18,191 bases of DNA from Chitinophaga pinensis (lineage in GTDB: Bacteria > Bacteroidota > Bacteroidia > NS11-12g > UBA9320): contig CAMDCQ010000024.1 in the NCBI GenBank assembly GCA_945890595.1, positions 1 through 18,191 on the forward strand, written 5' to 3'. The position numbers were made by a program, and so were the translations under genes. Positions 1 through 7,481 of the stretch are shown one piece after another (within the stretch, counting starts at the first letter, position 1; the number at the start of each line of letters is the position of its first letter). The notes beneath the pieces were generated by a model that worked only from the letters and a program-made list of their open reading frames with translations, searched no databases and had not been told where the DNA came from.

Positions 1-600
1 CCCTCTATTAATTCATCAGAAATGGGTGTCGCTGTAAAAGATGGCGTCGTAACGCTATCCGGAACGGTAGACAGTTATTCCAAGAAATTGGCAGCCGAAC
101 GAGCGACAAAAAATGTTATCGGCGTAAGAGCTGTGGCAGAAGACATCAATATAAATTATGGCAACACGTTCATCAAAGATGACACACAAGTAGCCACTGA
201 GGTATTAAATGCGTGGAAAAACGATTGGGAAGTACCCGACAGACAACTAAAAGTAAGGGTGGAAAACGGCTGGGTAAACCTAGAGGGAGAAGTATCGTGG
301 ATGTTTCAAAAAGAAGCTGCAAAAAATGCGATCACTAATCTTACAGGAGTTAAAGGAGTTACCAATGGTATAACACTTAAATCTGAATCTAAAGATACGG
401 TTGAAAAAGAAGCTATTACTCGAGCCTTAGATCGTAATTGGTCTATCAACGGACATGACATTAAAGTGGATGTTGATCATAACAGTGTAAAACTTACGGG
501 TAAGGTAAAATCCATTTATCAAAAGGAAGAAGCTGGTCGTTTGGCTTGGAATACGCCTGGCGTAAATCACGTTGAAAACGAATTAGCCGTATTGTACTAA
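1..600 (+). CDS. BON-domain protein, 5' end cut by the window
   Basis: The reading frame is open from base 1 and an internal ATG lies at 22, but the residues before it (PSINSSE) continue the first BON repeat, so the true start lies upstream of the window. Three BON repeats are visible, counted from the ATG: a partial one at about 1-45, then about 56-122 and 124-192. Each has the hydrophobic strand plus G-x-V-x-L-x-G-x-V pattern (VVTLSGTV, WVNLEGEV, SVKLTGKV) and ends in a GV-x-x-V-x-N/D strand. BON domains are small alpha-beta folds thought to bind phospholipid or other envelope surfaces, as in OsmY and DolP, and are often stress induced. Proteins with three BON repeats are common in Bacteroidetes. 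The gene is followed by a hairpin with a T-rich tail, so it probably ends its own transcript. Exact function is unknown. Confidence 0.9.
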   Translation, partial: PSINSSEMGVAVKDGVVTLSGTVDSYSKKLAAERATKNVIGVRAVAEDININYGNTFIKDDTQVATEVLNAWKNDWEVPDRQLKVRVENGWVNLEGEVSWMFQKEAAKNAITNLTGVKGVTNGITLKSESKDTVEKEAITRALDRNWSINGHDIKVDVDHNSVKLTGKVKSIYQKEEAGRLAWNTPGVNHVENELAVLY

Positions 601-616
601 TTACCACCATGGAGAG

Positions 617-664
617 ACGTACCTAGATGAATCTGACTATCCCATCTAGGGCGTTTATCTCTTT
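617..664 (+). terminator. Probable intrinsic terminator after the BON gene
   Basis: An 8-bp perfect stem (CCTAGATG at 622-629 with CATCTAGG at 643-650) encloses a 13-nt loop. A further acg/cgt pairing lies outside a small internal loop. The T-rich tail TTTATCTCTTT follows at 654-664. It starts 16 bp after the BON stop codon. Confidence 0.65.
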
Positions 665-764
665 CCGCTCGTATACCATTTAAAACTTTTAAGTGATGCT
701 GCAAAACAATGTACACACCTAAACACCCATCCAATTATATAATTATCAAACTAAATCATAACAC

Positions 765-1526
765 ATGAAAAGAATAGAAAACAAAGTAGCAGTCATAACT
801 GGAGGTGCGGGAAGCATCGGAAAAACCACAGCTAAATTATTTTTAGAAGAAGGTGCAAAGGTACTTTTGGTAGATCTTTCAGAAGAAGAACTAAAAAAAA
901 CCATCGCTGAACTAAACAGTGAAAATGTAACCTACTGCGTTGCAGATGTAACCAAGGCAGATGAAGTGCAGCATTACATCAACGAAACTGAAAAATTATG
1001 GGGTAAAATCGACATCTTTTTTAATAATGCAGGTATTGAAGGTGTGGTAAAACCCATTATTGAATACCCTGAAGAGGAATTTGACAAAGTGATTTCGGTA
1101 AATGTAAGAGGAATATGGCTGGGCAACAAGTATGCTTTACCAAAAATGAATGATGGAGGAAGTATCATAATGACTTCATCGGTAGCGGGTATTTTAGGCT
1201 TTGCGGGCTTAAGTGCTTATGTAACCAGTAAACATGCTGTAGTTGGCATCATGCGTGCAACTGCAATAGAAGCGGCCCCACACAAAATAAGAGTTAATAC
1301 CGTTCATCCAGCGCCTGTAAACAACAGAATGATGCGCTCTATCGAAGAAAATGCTTCTCCTGGACACGGCCAAGATATAAAAAAGGAATTTGAAGCAACA
1401 ATCCCATTGGGACGATATGCTGAGGCGCTAGAAATAGCGAAATTGGTCTTATTCCTTGCCAGTGACGATAGTCAATATATTACAGGAACCACTCAAGTAA
1501 TTGATGGTGGTATGTCTGCTCAATAA
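765..1526 (+). CDS. Short-chain dehydrogenase/reductase (classical SDR)
   Basis: This 253-aa protein has the usual length of classical SDR oxidoreductases. The cofactor loop TGGAGSIG is at residues 12-19. An acidic residue at the end of the second strand (D37) favours NAD over NADP. NNAG is at 87-90, and the catalytic set is N113, S139, Y152 and K156 (the Y-x-x-x-K motif). The C-terminus YITGTTQVIDGG is the family's substrate-side signature. The usual PG after the sixth strand reads PAPVNNRMM here, which occurs in a subset of the family. The substrate cannot be read from the sequence; a sugar, a steroid-like alcohol or a 3-oxoacyl compound are all possible. It lies 25 bp before the eRF1-like gene on the same strand, so the two are probably co-transcribed. 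The 164-bp upstream gap holds the BON terminator and no clear copy of the promoter boxes found elsewhere in the window. Confidence 0.93.
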   Translation: MKRIENKVAVITGGAGSIGKTTAKLFLEEGAKVLLVDLSEEELKKTIAELNSENVTYCVADVTKADEVQHYINETEKLWGKIDIFFNNAGIEGVVKPIIEYPEEEFDKVISVNVRGIWLGNKYALPKMNDGGSIIMTSSVAGILGFAGLSAYVTSKHAVVGIMRATAIEAAPHKIRVNTVHPAPVNNRMMRSIEENASPGHGQDIKKEFEATIPLGRYAEALEIAKLVLFLASDDSQYITGTTQVIDGGMSAQ

Positions 1527-1551
1527 TCCTCAACTAAATCATACATAACCT

Positions 1552-1929
1552 ATGAACGTAACCAAGAAAATGGGTGTTTGGATGGACCATTCAAGCGCCA
1601 ACTTTATCGACTTAACTACCAAAAAAAATAGCTACACCATAATTTCACAATTTACAACGGATGCAAAGGACGAAGCCATTACCAAAAATGAGCATCTAAT
1701 GCACGTCAAAGAACAGACGCTTAATAAAGCGTACTACAAAGAGATAGCAGCAGAAATTGAAGGATATGATAGGGTGTTGCTTTTTGGCCCGACCGATGCC
1801 AAAACAGAGCTTTACAATTACCTTAATTCAGATTTACATTTTAAGGATATACAATTTGATGTAGTTCCTGCAGAAAAAATGACCACCAATGAAAAAGAGG
1901 CGTTTGTTAAACGTCATTTCAAGAATTAG
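1552..1929 (+). CDS. Bacterial eRF1-like (baeRF / 'translational machinery protein') domain protein
   Basis: The 125-aa protein begins KKMGVWMDHSSANFIDL, matching the first strand of the small bacterial proteins related to a domain of eukaryotic release factor eRF1 (often V-W-I-D-H-x-x-A-x-I). The middle shows a second family signature, RVLLFGPTDAKTELYNYL at about 74-91, resembling the GP-x-x-A-K-x-E stretch of these proteins. It has no signal peptide or membrane segment, so it is cytoplasmic. The family is predicted to act on ribosomes or RNA under stress and commonly sits with BON, HPF, Dps and small heat-shock genes, as here. No catalytic activity has been established for this short form. 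It probably forms a two-gene unit with the SDR gene and is followed by a strong hairpin. Family assignment is by recognised motifs only. Confidence 0.68.
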   Translation: MNVTKKMGVWMDHSSANFIDLTTKKNSYTIISQFTTDAKDEAITKNEHLMHVKEQTLNKAYYKEIAAEIEGYDRVLLFGPTDAKTELYNYLNSDLHFKDIQFDVVPAEKMTTNEKEAFVKRHFKN

Positions 1930-1956
1930 CTATCGAAAGAACAGTTTAAACTTTAT

Positions 1957-1997
1957 TCAACAGCTTCATATCAATAGGTATGAAGCTGTTGATCCTT
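1957..1997 (+). terminator. Strong hairpin terminator after the eRF1-like gene
   Basis: A perfect 14-bp stem (arms 1957-1970 and 1979-1992, cores AACAGCTTCATA and TATGAAGCTGTT) has an 8-nt loop and is followed by the short T-rich stretch CCTTT. It lies 27 bp past the stop codon and separates the plus-strand genes from the convergent kinase operon, so it may act in both directions. Confidence 0.7.
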
Positions 1998-2073
1998 TAG
2001 CAAAATACACCCTTGTTAAGAGGGGCACCTGTCCGTTATAAATTATGAATTTAACAACCTAGAATGGCTTTTT

Positions 2074-2529
2074 TTACATCCTATCCATATACCAATTCAG
2101 TTGTTTTTCCATCTTTTTATACTTAAAAATGGTGGTAATAATTTTTTGGAGGCGTATAAAAGCCGTTTCACTTTTTACCACGTAATCAAAAGCCCTGTGA
2201 TGCATACAGCTTATCGCCACATCGATTTTATCTTGAGATGAAAGCATTATTACTGGGATATCTGGATTATATGCTTTTATTTTGTCTAGGGTTTCTATGC
2301 CATTCATGGCATTCGCTTCTATCCCATCCAATTGATAATCTAAAATAATAACATCGGGAGTATTTTTTAAATGTTGAATACAAAGCTCACCGGTGGCAAA
2401 AGTTTCAATAATAAAGTCAGCGTGATCTAAAAATTCAATTTCTAAGCTCTTGAGAAACAATGCATCGTCATCTACCAGAAATAGTCGAATAGCCTCTTTA
2501 ATCTCTATTCCTTGTTTTTTTTTATTCAT
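2074..2529 (-). CDS. Stand-alone receiver (CheY-like) response regulator
   Basis: This 151-aa protein consists essentially of one REC domain at about residues 12-130. The acidic pocket is D21-D22 in LVDDDAL, the predicted phospho-acceptor is D64 in IILDYQLDG, the switch residue is S97 or S98 in IMLSSQD, and the conserved lysine is K119 in YVVKS. No DNA-binding or enzymatic output domain follows, only a short basic helical tail, so it probably acts by binding a partner or as a phosphate shuttle or sink. Its ATG overlaps the kinase stop codon (ATGA, 2526-2529), indicating translational coupling and a direct functional tie. The Hpt domain of the kinase is the obvious phosphate donor. An insertion of a few residues after D64 (IEANAMNG) makes the following loop longer than in CheY. 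Confidence 0.93.
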   Translation of the reverse strand: MNKKKQGIEIKEAIRLFLVDDDALFLKSLEIEFLDHADFIIETFATGELCIQHLKNTPDVIILDYQLDGIEANAMNGIETLDKIKAYNPDIPVIMLSSQDKIDVAISCMHHRAFDYVVKSETAFIRLQKIITTIFKYKKMEKQLNWYMDRM

Positions 2530-5408
2530 TTAGTATTCTTTTTAATCTGTTGGTATTCTTCTTCTAATTCACTGCATGCCTGTCTACAAATACGTTCTAA
2601 TTGTAAAACCATACGTTGTACCCCATCCGTGAGTTCTTGTCTTTTGGCATGTTCTTGTATATTTTTCGCTAAACTCTCATACTTCTCATCAATTCCAACT
2701 ATGCGAAACGAAGGAATCATTTTATGAACAGCGGCATGTAACATTTCCCAATCCTGATCCTGCATGCTTTTTTTCAATGCACTTATTAACAGCGGTGTTT
2801 GCTCCAAGTACAATGAAATCATTTCCATCATCAAGTCAGGATTCGATTTGGTTCGCTTTTTTAAATACGAAAGGTCGGTATAGGAGACATCCACATTTAG
2901 TGGGCTAACAGCATTGGGAACCTCTAGTGGCTTGGTAACCAAACCCACCAATTTACTGTACAACACTCTTTCATCAATGGGTTTTGAGACGTAGTCATTC
3001 ATCCCTACCGCTTTGCATTTTTCTAGGTCGGCCGTAGTAACATCTGCAGTAAGAGCAATTATTGGAATATTGGAATGTAAGGTATTACGTATGTAGGTAG
3101 TCGCTTCAAAGCCGTTCATTTCTGGCATTTGCAAATCCATCAAAATAATATCATAATCTTTTAACATTAATTTTTCTATAGCTATTTTACCATTAGACGC
3201 TATGTCTCTTTCAAACCCAAAATCGTCTAGTAATGTTTTCATAAGCAGTTGATTAAGCGGAATATCCTCTACAACTAATACTTTTATATTCTTTATTTCG
3301 GCGTCTAATTCAACAAATTCAGAATCAGATGCTGCGTCTAAAGTTGTTTTATCAAAGCTCAAGATAAAGCTAAACGTGGTACCCTCTCCCACCGTACTCG
3401 CCACCCGAATGGTTCCACCTTGAGGCTCCACCAATTGTTTAACTATGGCAAGACCTAAGCCAGTGCCGCCATATAATCGTGAGGTACTGCTTGAAGCTTG
3501 CTGAAAGTTGTCAAAAATATTATCTAGTTTATCTGCCGCTATCCCTATACCCGTATCCGCAACAGAAAATTCAACGTTTACTTTCTCTTCATCTTCATCC
3601 TTTAATTTAACACTAAACGTAATAGATCCTGTAGAGGTAAATTTCACTGCATTACTCATTAAATTAATGATAATCTGATGTAAACGAGCAGAATCTCCTA
3701 ACAATACTTTTGGAATTCGGTAATCGTATTCTGCGATTAATCGCAGATTTTTTTCTTGAATTTTGGTATCAAATAAATGTAACATGGCCGATAATGAAGA
3801 TGTTAGCTTAAACGGTATTTTTTCAAATGCCATTTTACCTGCATCCACTTTTGCTAGATCAAGAATGTCGTTAATAAGAACAATTAGGGCATTTCCACTT
3901 ACTTGTATTGCGTCTAGATACTCCTTTTGCTTTAAGGATAAATCGGTTTTTAGCATTACTTTGGTAAAACCAATTATCGCATTCATCGGCGTACGGATCT
4001 CATGACTCATGTTGGATAAAAATTGCTGTTTAGAACGAGCCGAATCTTCCGCTTTCAATTGGGCATCTTCTGCCAACGAAGTAGCTTGCTCTGCAAAGAT
4101 CTTTGCCTCTATAAGCTCTTTTTCAAATCGTTTTTGTTCGGTAATATCTCTTGCTACTACAACCGCTCCAATCACATTTCCTTTATCGTCTTTATAAACG
4201 GAACCGTTAAATAATACATCGGTATTTACTCCATCTACGATAGTAAGCGGGTAATCTACCACAAAATCTTCTTCAAACACTTTTTCATATCCCTGTTTAG
4301 CCTTAGCTGGTTCCGAAAAATAATCAGAAAAATAGGTGCCTATTAATTTCTCTCTGGACTTGCCGGTCACTTTCACAGTTGCCAGATTTATATCCGTAAT
4401 TTTTCCTTCAACACTTATGGTAAATAGTGGGTCTCGACTCGCTTCAATTAAGCTACGTGCATAATTAGCGGTACTCAATTTTTCTGCTTGTTTTTCTTCT
4501 TGTACAATTTGCTTTGCAAGTACTTTATTTAAGGCTTTTAGATGCTCTTCCGTCACTTTACGTTTGGTAATATCTGCGCGTATAGCCAGGTATTGATAGG
4601 GTATTCCTTCATCATCTAAAAAGGGAATTATAGTGGTATCTACCCAATAATAAGTGCCATCTTTCGCCTTGTTTCGCAGCTCGCCCTTCCACACATATCC
4701 GTTTACAATGGTTTCCCATAATTCACGTATGAACGCTTTTGGATGAAAATCGGAATTAACGATGCGATGATCCTGGCCAATAAGTTCATCTTCTGTATAC
4801 TTTGAAATTTCACAAAAATTACTGTTGACTTTTCTAATTATTCCTTTTTGATCGGTTAGTGCTATGATGGTTGTTTTATCTAGCGCATCCATATAATTAG
4901 ACACTTCACGCAACGTCGCGCGGAGATTTTTTTTGGATTCGTGCAGTACTTTGTTTACTTCAATAAGTTCACGACTACGCTTGTCTTTTTCCGCATTTTG
5001 ATGCAAAAGCACATCGTTGGCTAGTTGTAGATCAGCTACATATTTTTGTGCTGTTACTCCTTGTGCTAGCGCAAAAATACCTTGCACTTTTCCTTGGTTA
5101 GTATAAAATAGAGATGCATTAAATACTACGGGAGTTAACCCTCCATTTAGGTCCTGAAATGTTAGGGGATAATTTGTAACCTCTTCATTATTAAGAACTC
5201 TTTCATACACTTCTTGTGCTTCGGTGGGCTCTGTGAAATAACTGGTAAAGTCTGTTCCGATAAGATGATCACGCTTAATACAGATAATAGTTACGAAGGC
5301 TTTATTGGCATTTATAATCTTTCCGCCTGCACTTAATGTAACACATGGGTCGAAGCTTGCTTCCATTAAACTTATTATATTGACAGAATCTGATAGATGA
5401 TTTTTCAT
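2526..5408 (-). CDS. Hybrid sensor histidine kinase: PAS x3, HisKA, HATPase, REC, Hpt
   Basis: The 960-aa protein carries a complete phosphorelay. PAS domains lie at about 10-128, 170-290 and 315-430. HisKA has the phospho-histidine H469 in FLSNMSHEIRTP. The ATPase has the N box (N586 in LMSNAVKF), G1 DTGIGI at 618-623 and G2 GGTGLG at 647-652. The REC domain has D715, phospho-acceptor D758 in IILMDLQMPEMNG and K809. A C-terminal Hpt has H895 in AAVHKMIPSFRIVG. There is no convincing transmembrane segment or signal peptide, so it is probably a cytoplasmic sensor. PAS1 and PAS3 resemble each other more than PAS2, suggesting an internal duplication. The ligand is not evident. The gene lies 3 bp after the AraC-family gene and overlaps the receiver gene by 4 bp. 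The expected route is H469 to D758 to H895 to the REC protein. Confidence 0.96.
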   Translation of the reverse strand: MKNHLSDSVNIISLMEASFDPCVTLSAGGKIINANKAFVTIICIKRDHLIGTDFTSYFTEPTEAQEVYERVLNNEEVTNYPLTFQDLNGGLTPVVFNASLFYTNQGKVQGIFALAQGVTAQKYVADLQLANDVLLHQNAEKDKRSRELIEVNKVLHESKKNLRATLREVSNYMDALDKTTIIALTDQKGIIRKVNSNFCEISKYTEDELIGQDHRIVNSDFHPKAFIRELWETIVNGYVWKGELRNKAKDGTYYWVDTTIIPFLDDEGIPYQYLAIRADITKRKVTEEHLKALNKVLAKQIVQEEKQAEKLSTANYARSLIEASRDPLFTISVEGKITDINLATVKVTGKSREKLIGTYFSDYFSEPAKAKQGYEKVFEEDFVVDYPLTIVDGVNTDVLFNGSVYKDDKGNVIGAVVVARDITEQKRFEKELIEAKIFAEQATSLAEDAQLKAEDSARSKQQFLSNMSHEIRTPMNAIIGFTKVMLKTDLSLKQKEYLDAIQVSGNALIVLINDILDLAKVDAGKMAFEKIPFKLTSSLSAMLHLFDTKIQEKNLRLIAEYDYRIPKVLLGDSARLHQIIINLMSNAVKFTSTGSITFSVKLKDEDEEKVNVEFSVADTGIGIAADKLDNIFDNFQQASSSTSRLYGGTGLGLAIVKQLVEPQGGTIRVASTVGEGTTFSFILSFDKTTLDAASDSEFVELDAEIKNIKVLVVEDIPLNQLLMKTLLDDFGFERDIASNGKIAIEKLMLKDYDIILMDLQMPEMNGFEATTYIRNTLHSNIPIIALTADVTTADLEKCKAVGMNDYVSKPIDERVLYSKLVGLVTKPLEVPNAVSPLNVDVSYTDLSYLKKRTKSNPDLMMEMISLYLEQTPLLISALKKSMQDQDWEMLHAAVHKMIPSFRIVGIDEKYESLAKNIQEHAKRQELTDGVQRMVLQLERICRQACSELEEEYQQIKKNTK

Positions 5409-5411
5409 TTT

Positions 5412-6005
5412 TTAACTACCCGGTAAGTTAGTCTTCTTAGCGTTACCAATATCTTCAATTGAACTTCTACGTTTATCTTTTAATTTTTTGAAATGCGTGG
5501 GAGTTAATCCCGTCATTTTTTTAAACTGATTAGATAAATGAGCTACACTGCTATAATTCATTTTCCAAGCGATTTCGGTGATATTTAGTTCATCATAAAT
5601 AATCAGTTCTTTTATACGCTCAATCTTATGTGCTATTATAAATTGCTCTATGGTTGTACCCTGTACTTCGGAAAATAGATTAGCCATATAACTATAGTCC
5701 TTGTCCAATTTTTCACTTAAATAATCAGAAAAATTCATTTTCGTAGCCTCTTCACTATGATGAACCATTTCTATAATAACATTTCGAATCTTTTCAATCA
5801 ACATTGCTTTTTTATCAGCCATTAATTCTAACCCAGAGCTATGTAATCCAATTTTGATAAGCTCTCGCTGCTCAGCTGTAAGGTTTTCCATGATTTCTAC
5901 CTCACCTAATTTCACAGGAGTAAAATGCAAGCCTAGTTTGTTCAATTCTACTCTTACAGCCATTTTACAACGCTCGCTTACCATATATTTAATGTATAAT
6001 TTCAA
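5412..6005 (-). CDS. AraC-family transcriptional regulator (short Bacteroidetes type)
   Basis: This 197-aa protein has a C-terminal AraC-type DNA-binding domain at about 88-178. The first helix-turn-helix lies around FSDYLSEKLDKDYSYMANLF (92-111), and the second around NITEIAWKMNYSSVAHLSNQF (141-161), followed by the family signature KKMTGLTPTHFKK. The N-terminal about 80 residues start with MKLYIKYMVSERCK, the usual start of this short Bacteroidetes subfamily. They lack the cupin fold of AraC, so the input is probably not a sugar and may come from the adjacent kinase. It is the first gene of the three-gene operon, 3 bp before the kinase start. Its promoter carries two 21-bp-spaced boxes also found upstream of three other transcription units in the window, which suggests autoregulation and makes this protein the likely binder. 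That assignment is inferred. Confidence 0.93.
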   Translation of the reverse strand: MKLYIKYMVSERCKMAVRVELNKLGLHFTPVKLGEVEIMENLTAEQRELIKIGLHSSGLELMADKKAMLIEKIRNVIIEMVHHSEEATKMNFSDYLSEKLDKDYSYMANLFSEVQGTTIEQFIIAHKIERIKELIIYDELNITEIAWKMNYSSVAHLSNQFKKMTGLTPTHFKKLKDKRRSSIEDIGNAKKTNLPGS

Positions 6006-6035
6006 CGTGATTTGTTCATTTAACTAAGGTTTTGT

Positions 6036-6096
6036 CAAAGGTGCCACCTTAAATGGCCAATAAGTTACATAACTAATTCCATAAGTTACACAATTC
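6036..6096 (-). promoter_or_regulatory. Candidate promoter of the AraC-kinase-receiver operon with paired boxes
   Basis: Read on the minus strand, box 1 GAATTGTGTA (6087-6096) and box 2 TAGTTATGTA (6066-6075) are 21 bp apart. Box 2 starts 32 bp before CACCTTTG (6043 down to 6036), a match to the Bacteroidetes -7 element except for its first base. The repeat extends beyond the box (TGTAACTTAT in both copies). The expected transcript starts some 25-30 nt before the AraC-family ATG. Confidence 0.62.
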
Positions 6097-6116
6097 CTAC
6101 CTTTTAAAAACATCAG

Positions 6117-6135
6117 TGGTCAATCCATTTGACCA
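6117..6135. promoter_or_regulatory. 19-bp dyad between the divergent promoters
   Basis: Perfect 7-bp inverted arms TGGTCAA and TTGACCA are separated by 5 bp. It ends at the edge of the upstream box of the plus-strand promoter, a position suited to a dimeric regulator acting on both promoters. The binding protein is unknown. Confidence 0.45.
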
Positions 6136-6197
6136 ATTATACAATTATCACCAGTAATTATGTAAGACTTCTCATAGAGTGAGCAACCACCTTTGTA
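6134..6197 (+). promoter_or_regulatory. Candidate promoter of the GH130/glycosyltransferase operon with paired boxes
   Basis: Box 1 CAATTATACA (6134-6143) and box 2 TAATTATGTA (6155-6164) are 21 bp apart. Box 2 starts 33 bp before CACCTTTGTA (6188-6197). No TTG is present at the usual -33 position, which fits dependence on an activator bound at box 2. The leader to the 38-aa gene would be about 110 nt. Confidence 0.65.
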
Positions 6198-6251
6198 GGG
6201 TATTTAAAATGACTTATGCTAGGTTACACCATACTAAAATGGAACCAATGC

Positions 6252-6263
6252 GCCTACGTAGGC
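6252..6263. promoter_or_regulatory. 12-bp palindrome in the leader of the GH130 operon
   Basis: GCCTACGTAGGC is a perfect palindrome, lying about 55 bp after the -7 element and 50 bp before the first ATG. No T-run follows, so it is more likely an operator than a terminator. As RNA it could not form a normal loop without opening the centre. Confidence 0.35.
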
Positions 6264-6312
6264 ACTTATTAGAATTTAAGTTATACCGCAATTATCCATA
6301 ATTAAGAGAACC

Positions 6313-6429
6313 ATGTCAAAGCAAAAAGAGAGCAAAAAAAAATCAGACAAAACAGCACCCATCAAAACACCAAAAGAAAAAAAGGCTGAAAAATTAGAGA
6401 AAAAAAATAACAAACGAAACGAGCAATAG
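6313..6429 (+). CDS. Lysine-rich 38-aa small protein
   Basis: The ORF encodes 38 residues, starting MSKQKESKKKSDKTAPIK and ending KLEKKNNKRNEQ, with nearly 40 percent lysine and no cysteine, tryptophan or membrane segment. It follows the GH130-operon promoter and ends 4 bp before the GH130 start, so it is placed as the first gene of that operon. Very short, highly basic proteins with a K-E-K-R/K-A-x-K-x-E-K core are common in Bacteroidetes next to stress genes; I recall this as a pattern, not as a named family. A strongly basic unstructured peptide of this kind might bind nucleic acid or ribosomes, but nothing in the sequence proves this. A leader function is also possible. The reading frame could in part reflect the A-rich composition. 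Confidence 0.55.
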   Translation: MSKQKESKKKSDKTAPIKTPKEKKAEKLEKKNNKRNEQ

Positions 6430-6433
6430 TAAT

Positions 6434-7468
6434 ATGGTACATGTAAATAAACTAGGCGTTGTGCTTCGTAAAACTTCCCAAGTCTTTGAGAATGAAGGTG
6501 TAATGAATCCGGGTGTAATAAAAGTAGATAACACCATTCATATGTTTTACCGAGCCGTAACCCGAGATAACTATTCTACGATAGGTTACTGTACGCTATC
6601 ATCACCTATGGTGGTTGAACATCGCAATGAAACTCCTCTCCTGTTTCCTCAAAGTCAATATGAATTTCAAGGATTAGAAGACCCTCGAATTGTAGAAATA
6701 GAAGGCACTTATTACATGACGTACACCGCCTTTGATGGTATAAATGCCCTTGGTGCATTAGCGACTTCCACCGATCTAATACATTGGCAAAAACAAGGAA
6801 TCATCGTACCTCAAATAACCTACGAAGAATTTAAACACTTTGTTGAAAGCGAGGGATCTGTAAGTGAAAAATATGTTCGATTTAATGATTATCAAAAAAG
6901 TCATGATAAACAAGATCGTAAAATCTTTTTATGGGATAAGAATTTGATGTTTTTTCCTAAAAAAATTGACAACAAATTTTACTTCTTACACCGCATAAAA
7001 CCCAATATACAGATAGTAGTAGATATAGAAAACCTAGATGATTTAACCCTGGAATTTTGGCAAAATTACTTCTCTCACTTTGATGAGAACGTTTTGCTTG
7101 GGTCTAAATACCCGCACGAGGTAAGCTATGTTGGCAGCGGATGCCCGCCCATAGAAACAGCCGATGGCTGGCTACTAATCTATCACGGGGTGCATGATTC
7201 CGTAAATGGCTACGTGTATTCGGCATGCGCAGCTTTACTTGACCTAAAAAATCCTAAAAAAGAAATAGCCCGTTTGCCTTATCCCCTCTTTTCACCCGAA
7301 AAAGAATGGGAATTGAAAGGCGAGGTAAACAATGTATGTTTCCCTTCAGGTGCAATTGTAGAAGATGACACGCTCTACATTTATTATGGTGCCGCAGATG
7401 AGCGAATAGCTGTTGCATCGCTTAGTGTAAAAGAGCTGCTCACTGAATTAAAACTATATACCATTTAA
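6434..7468 (+). CDS. GH130-family mannoside phosphorylase-type enzyme
   Basis: This 344-aa protein has the five-bladed beta-propeller motifs of glycoside hydrolase family 130, in order: NPG (25-27), MFYRA (37-41), GLEDPR (80-85, where D83 corresponds to the catalytic acid), LMFFPKK (171-177), LHRIKP (185-190), GSGCPPIETADGWLLIYHG (234-252) and YYGAAD (317-322). GH130 enzymes phosphorolyse, or in some members hydrolyse, beta-1,4- or beta-1,2-linked mannosides. The retained basic residues (R40, R85, R187) are more in keeping with a phosphorylase, but subfamily and linkage cannot be fixed by eye. There is no signal peptide, so it is cytoplasmic and would act on an internal or imported glycan. 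It lies 13 bp before the glycosyltransferase, suggesting that one makes and the other trims or recycles the same mannose-containing product. Such proteins are sometimes mislabelled as pesticidal protein Cry7Aa in databases. Confidence 0.9.
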   Translation: MVHVNKLGVVLRKTSQVFENEGVMNPGVIKVDNTIHMFYRAVTRDNYSTIGYCTLSSPMVVEHRNETPLLFPQSQYEFQGLEDPRIVEIEGTYYMTYTAFDGINALGALATSTDLIHWQKQGIIVPQITYEEFKHFVESEGSVSEKYVRFNDYQKSHDKQDRKIFLWDKNLMFFPKKIDNKFYFLHRIKPNIQIVVDIENLDDLTLEFWQNYFSHFDENVLLGSKYPHEVSYVGSGCPPIETADGWLLIYHGVHDSVNGYVYSACAALLDLKNPKKEIARLPYPLFSPEKEWELKGEVNNVCFPSGAIVEDDTLYIYYGAADERIAVASLSVKELLTELKLYTI

Positions 7469-7481
7469 ATCAACTATTAAA

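Larger units (their letters stand above)
6006..6312. promoter_or_regulatory. Divergent control region between the AraC operon and the GH130/GT operon
   Basis: This 307-bp gene-free stretch contains regulatory signals in both directions. From left to right it holds a 13-bp dyad AAGGTGCCACCTT (6038-6050) over the minus-strand -7 element, and two minus-strand boxes (6066-6075, 6087-6096). Next is a 19-bp dyad with 7-bp arms TGGTCAA/TTGACCA (6117-6135), then two plus-strand boxes (6134-6143, 6155-6164) and a plus-strand -7 element (6188-6197). Last is a perfect 12-bp palindrome GCCTACGTAGGC (6252-6263) in the probable leader. Confidence 0.7.

Noticed and set aside
691..710. AAACAATGTA upstream of the SDR gene as a further box
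   Set aside because: Its partner 21 bp upstream matches only half the bases, and no CTTTG element follows at 33 bp.
974..1168. 64-aa minus-strand ORF inside the SDR gene
   Set aside because: It lies wholly within a strongly supported gene and has no protein character of its own.
2512..4214. Several plus-strand ORFs of 60-80 aa across the kinase gene
   Set aside because: They are antisense shadows of the HisKA/REC/Hpt coding sequence, with Ser/Cys/Phe-rich products and no start context.
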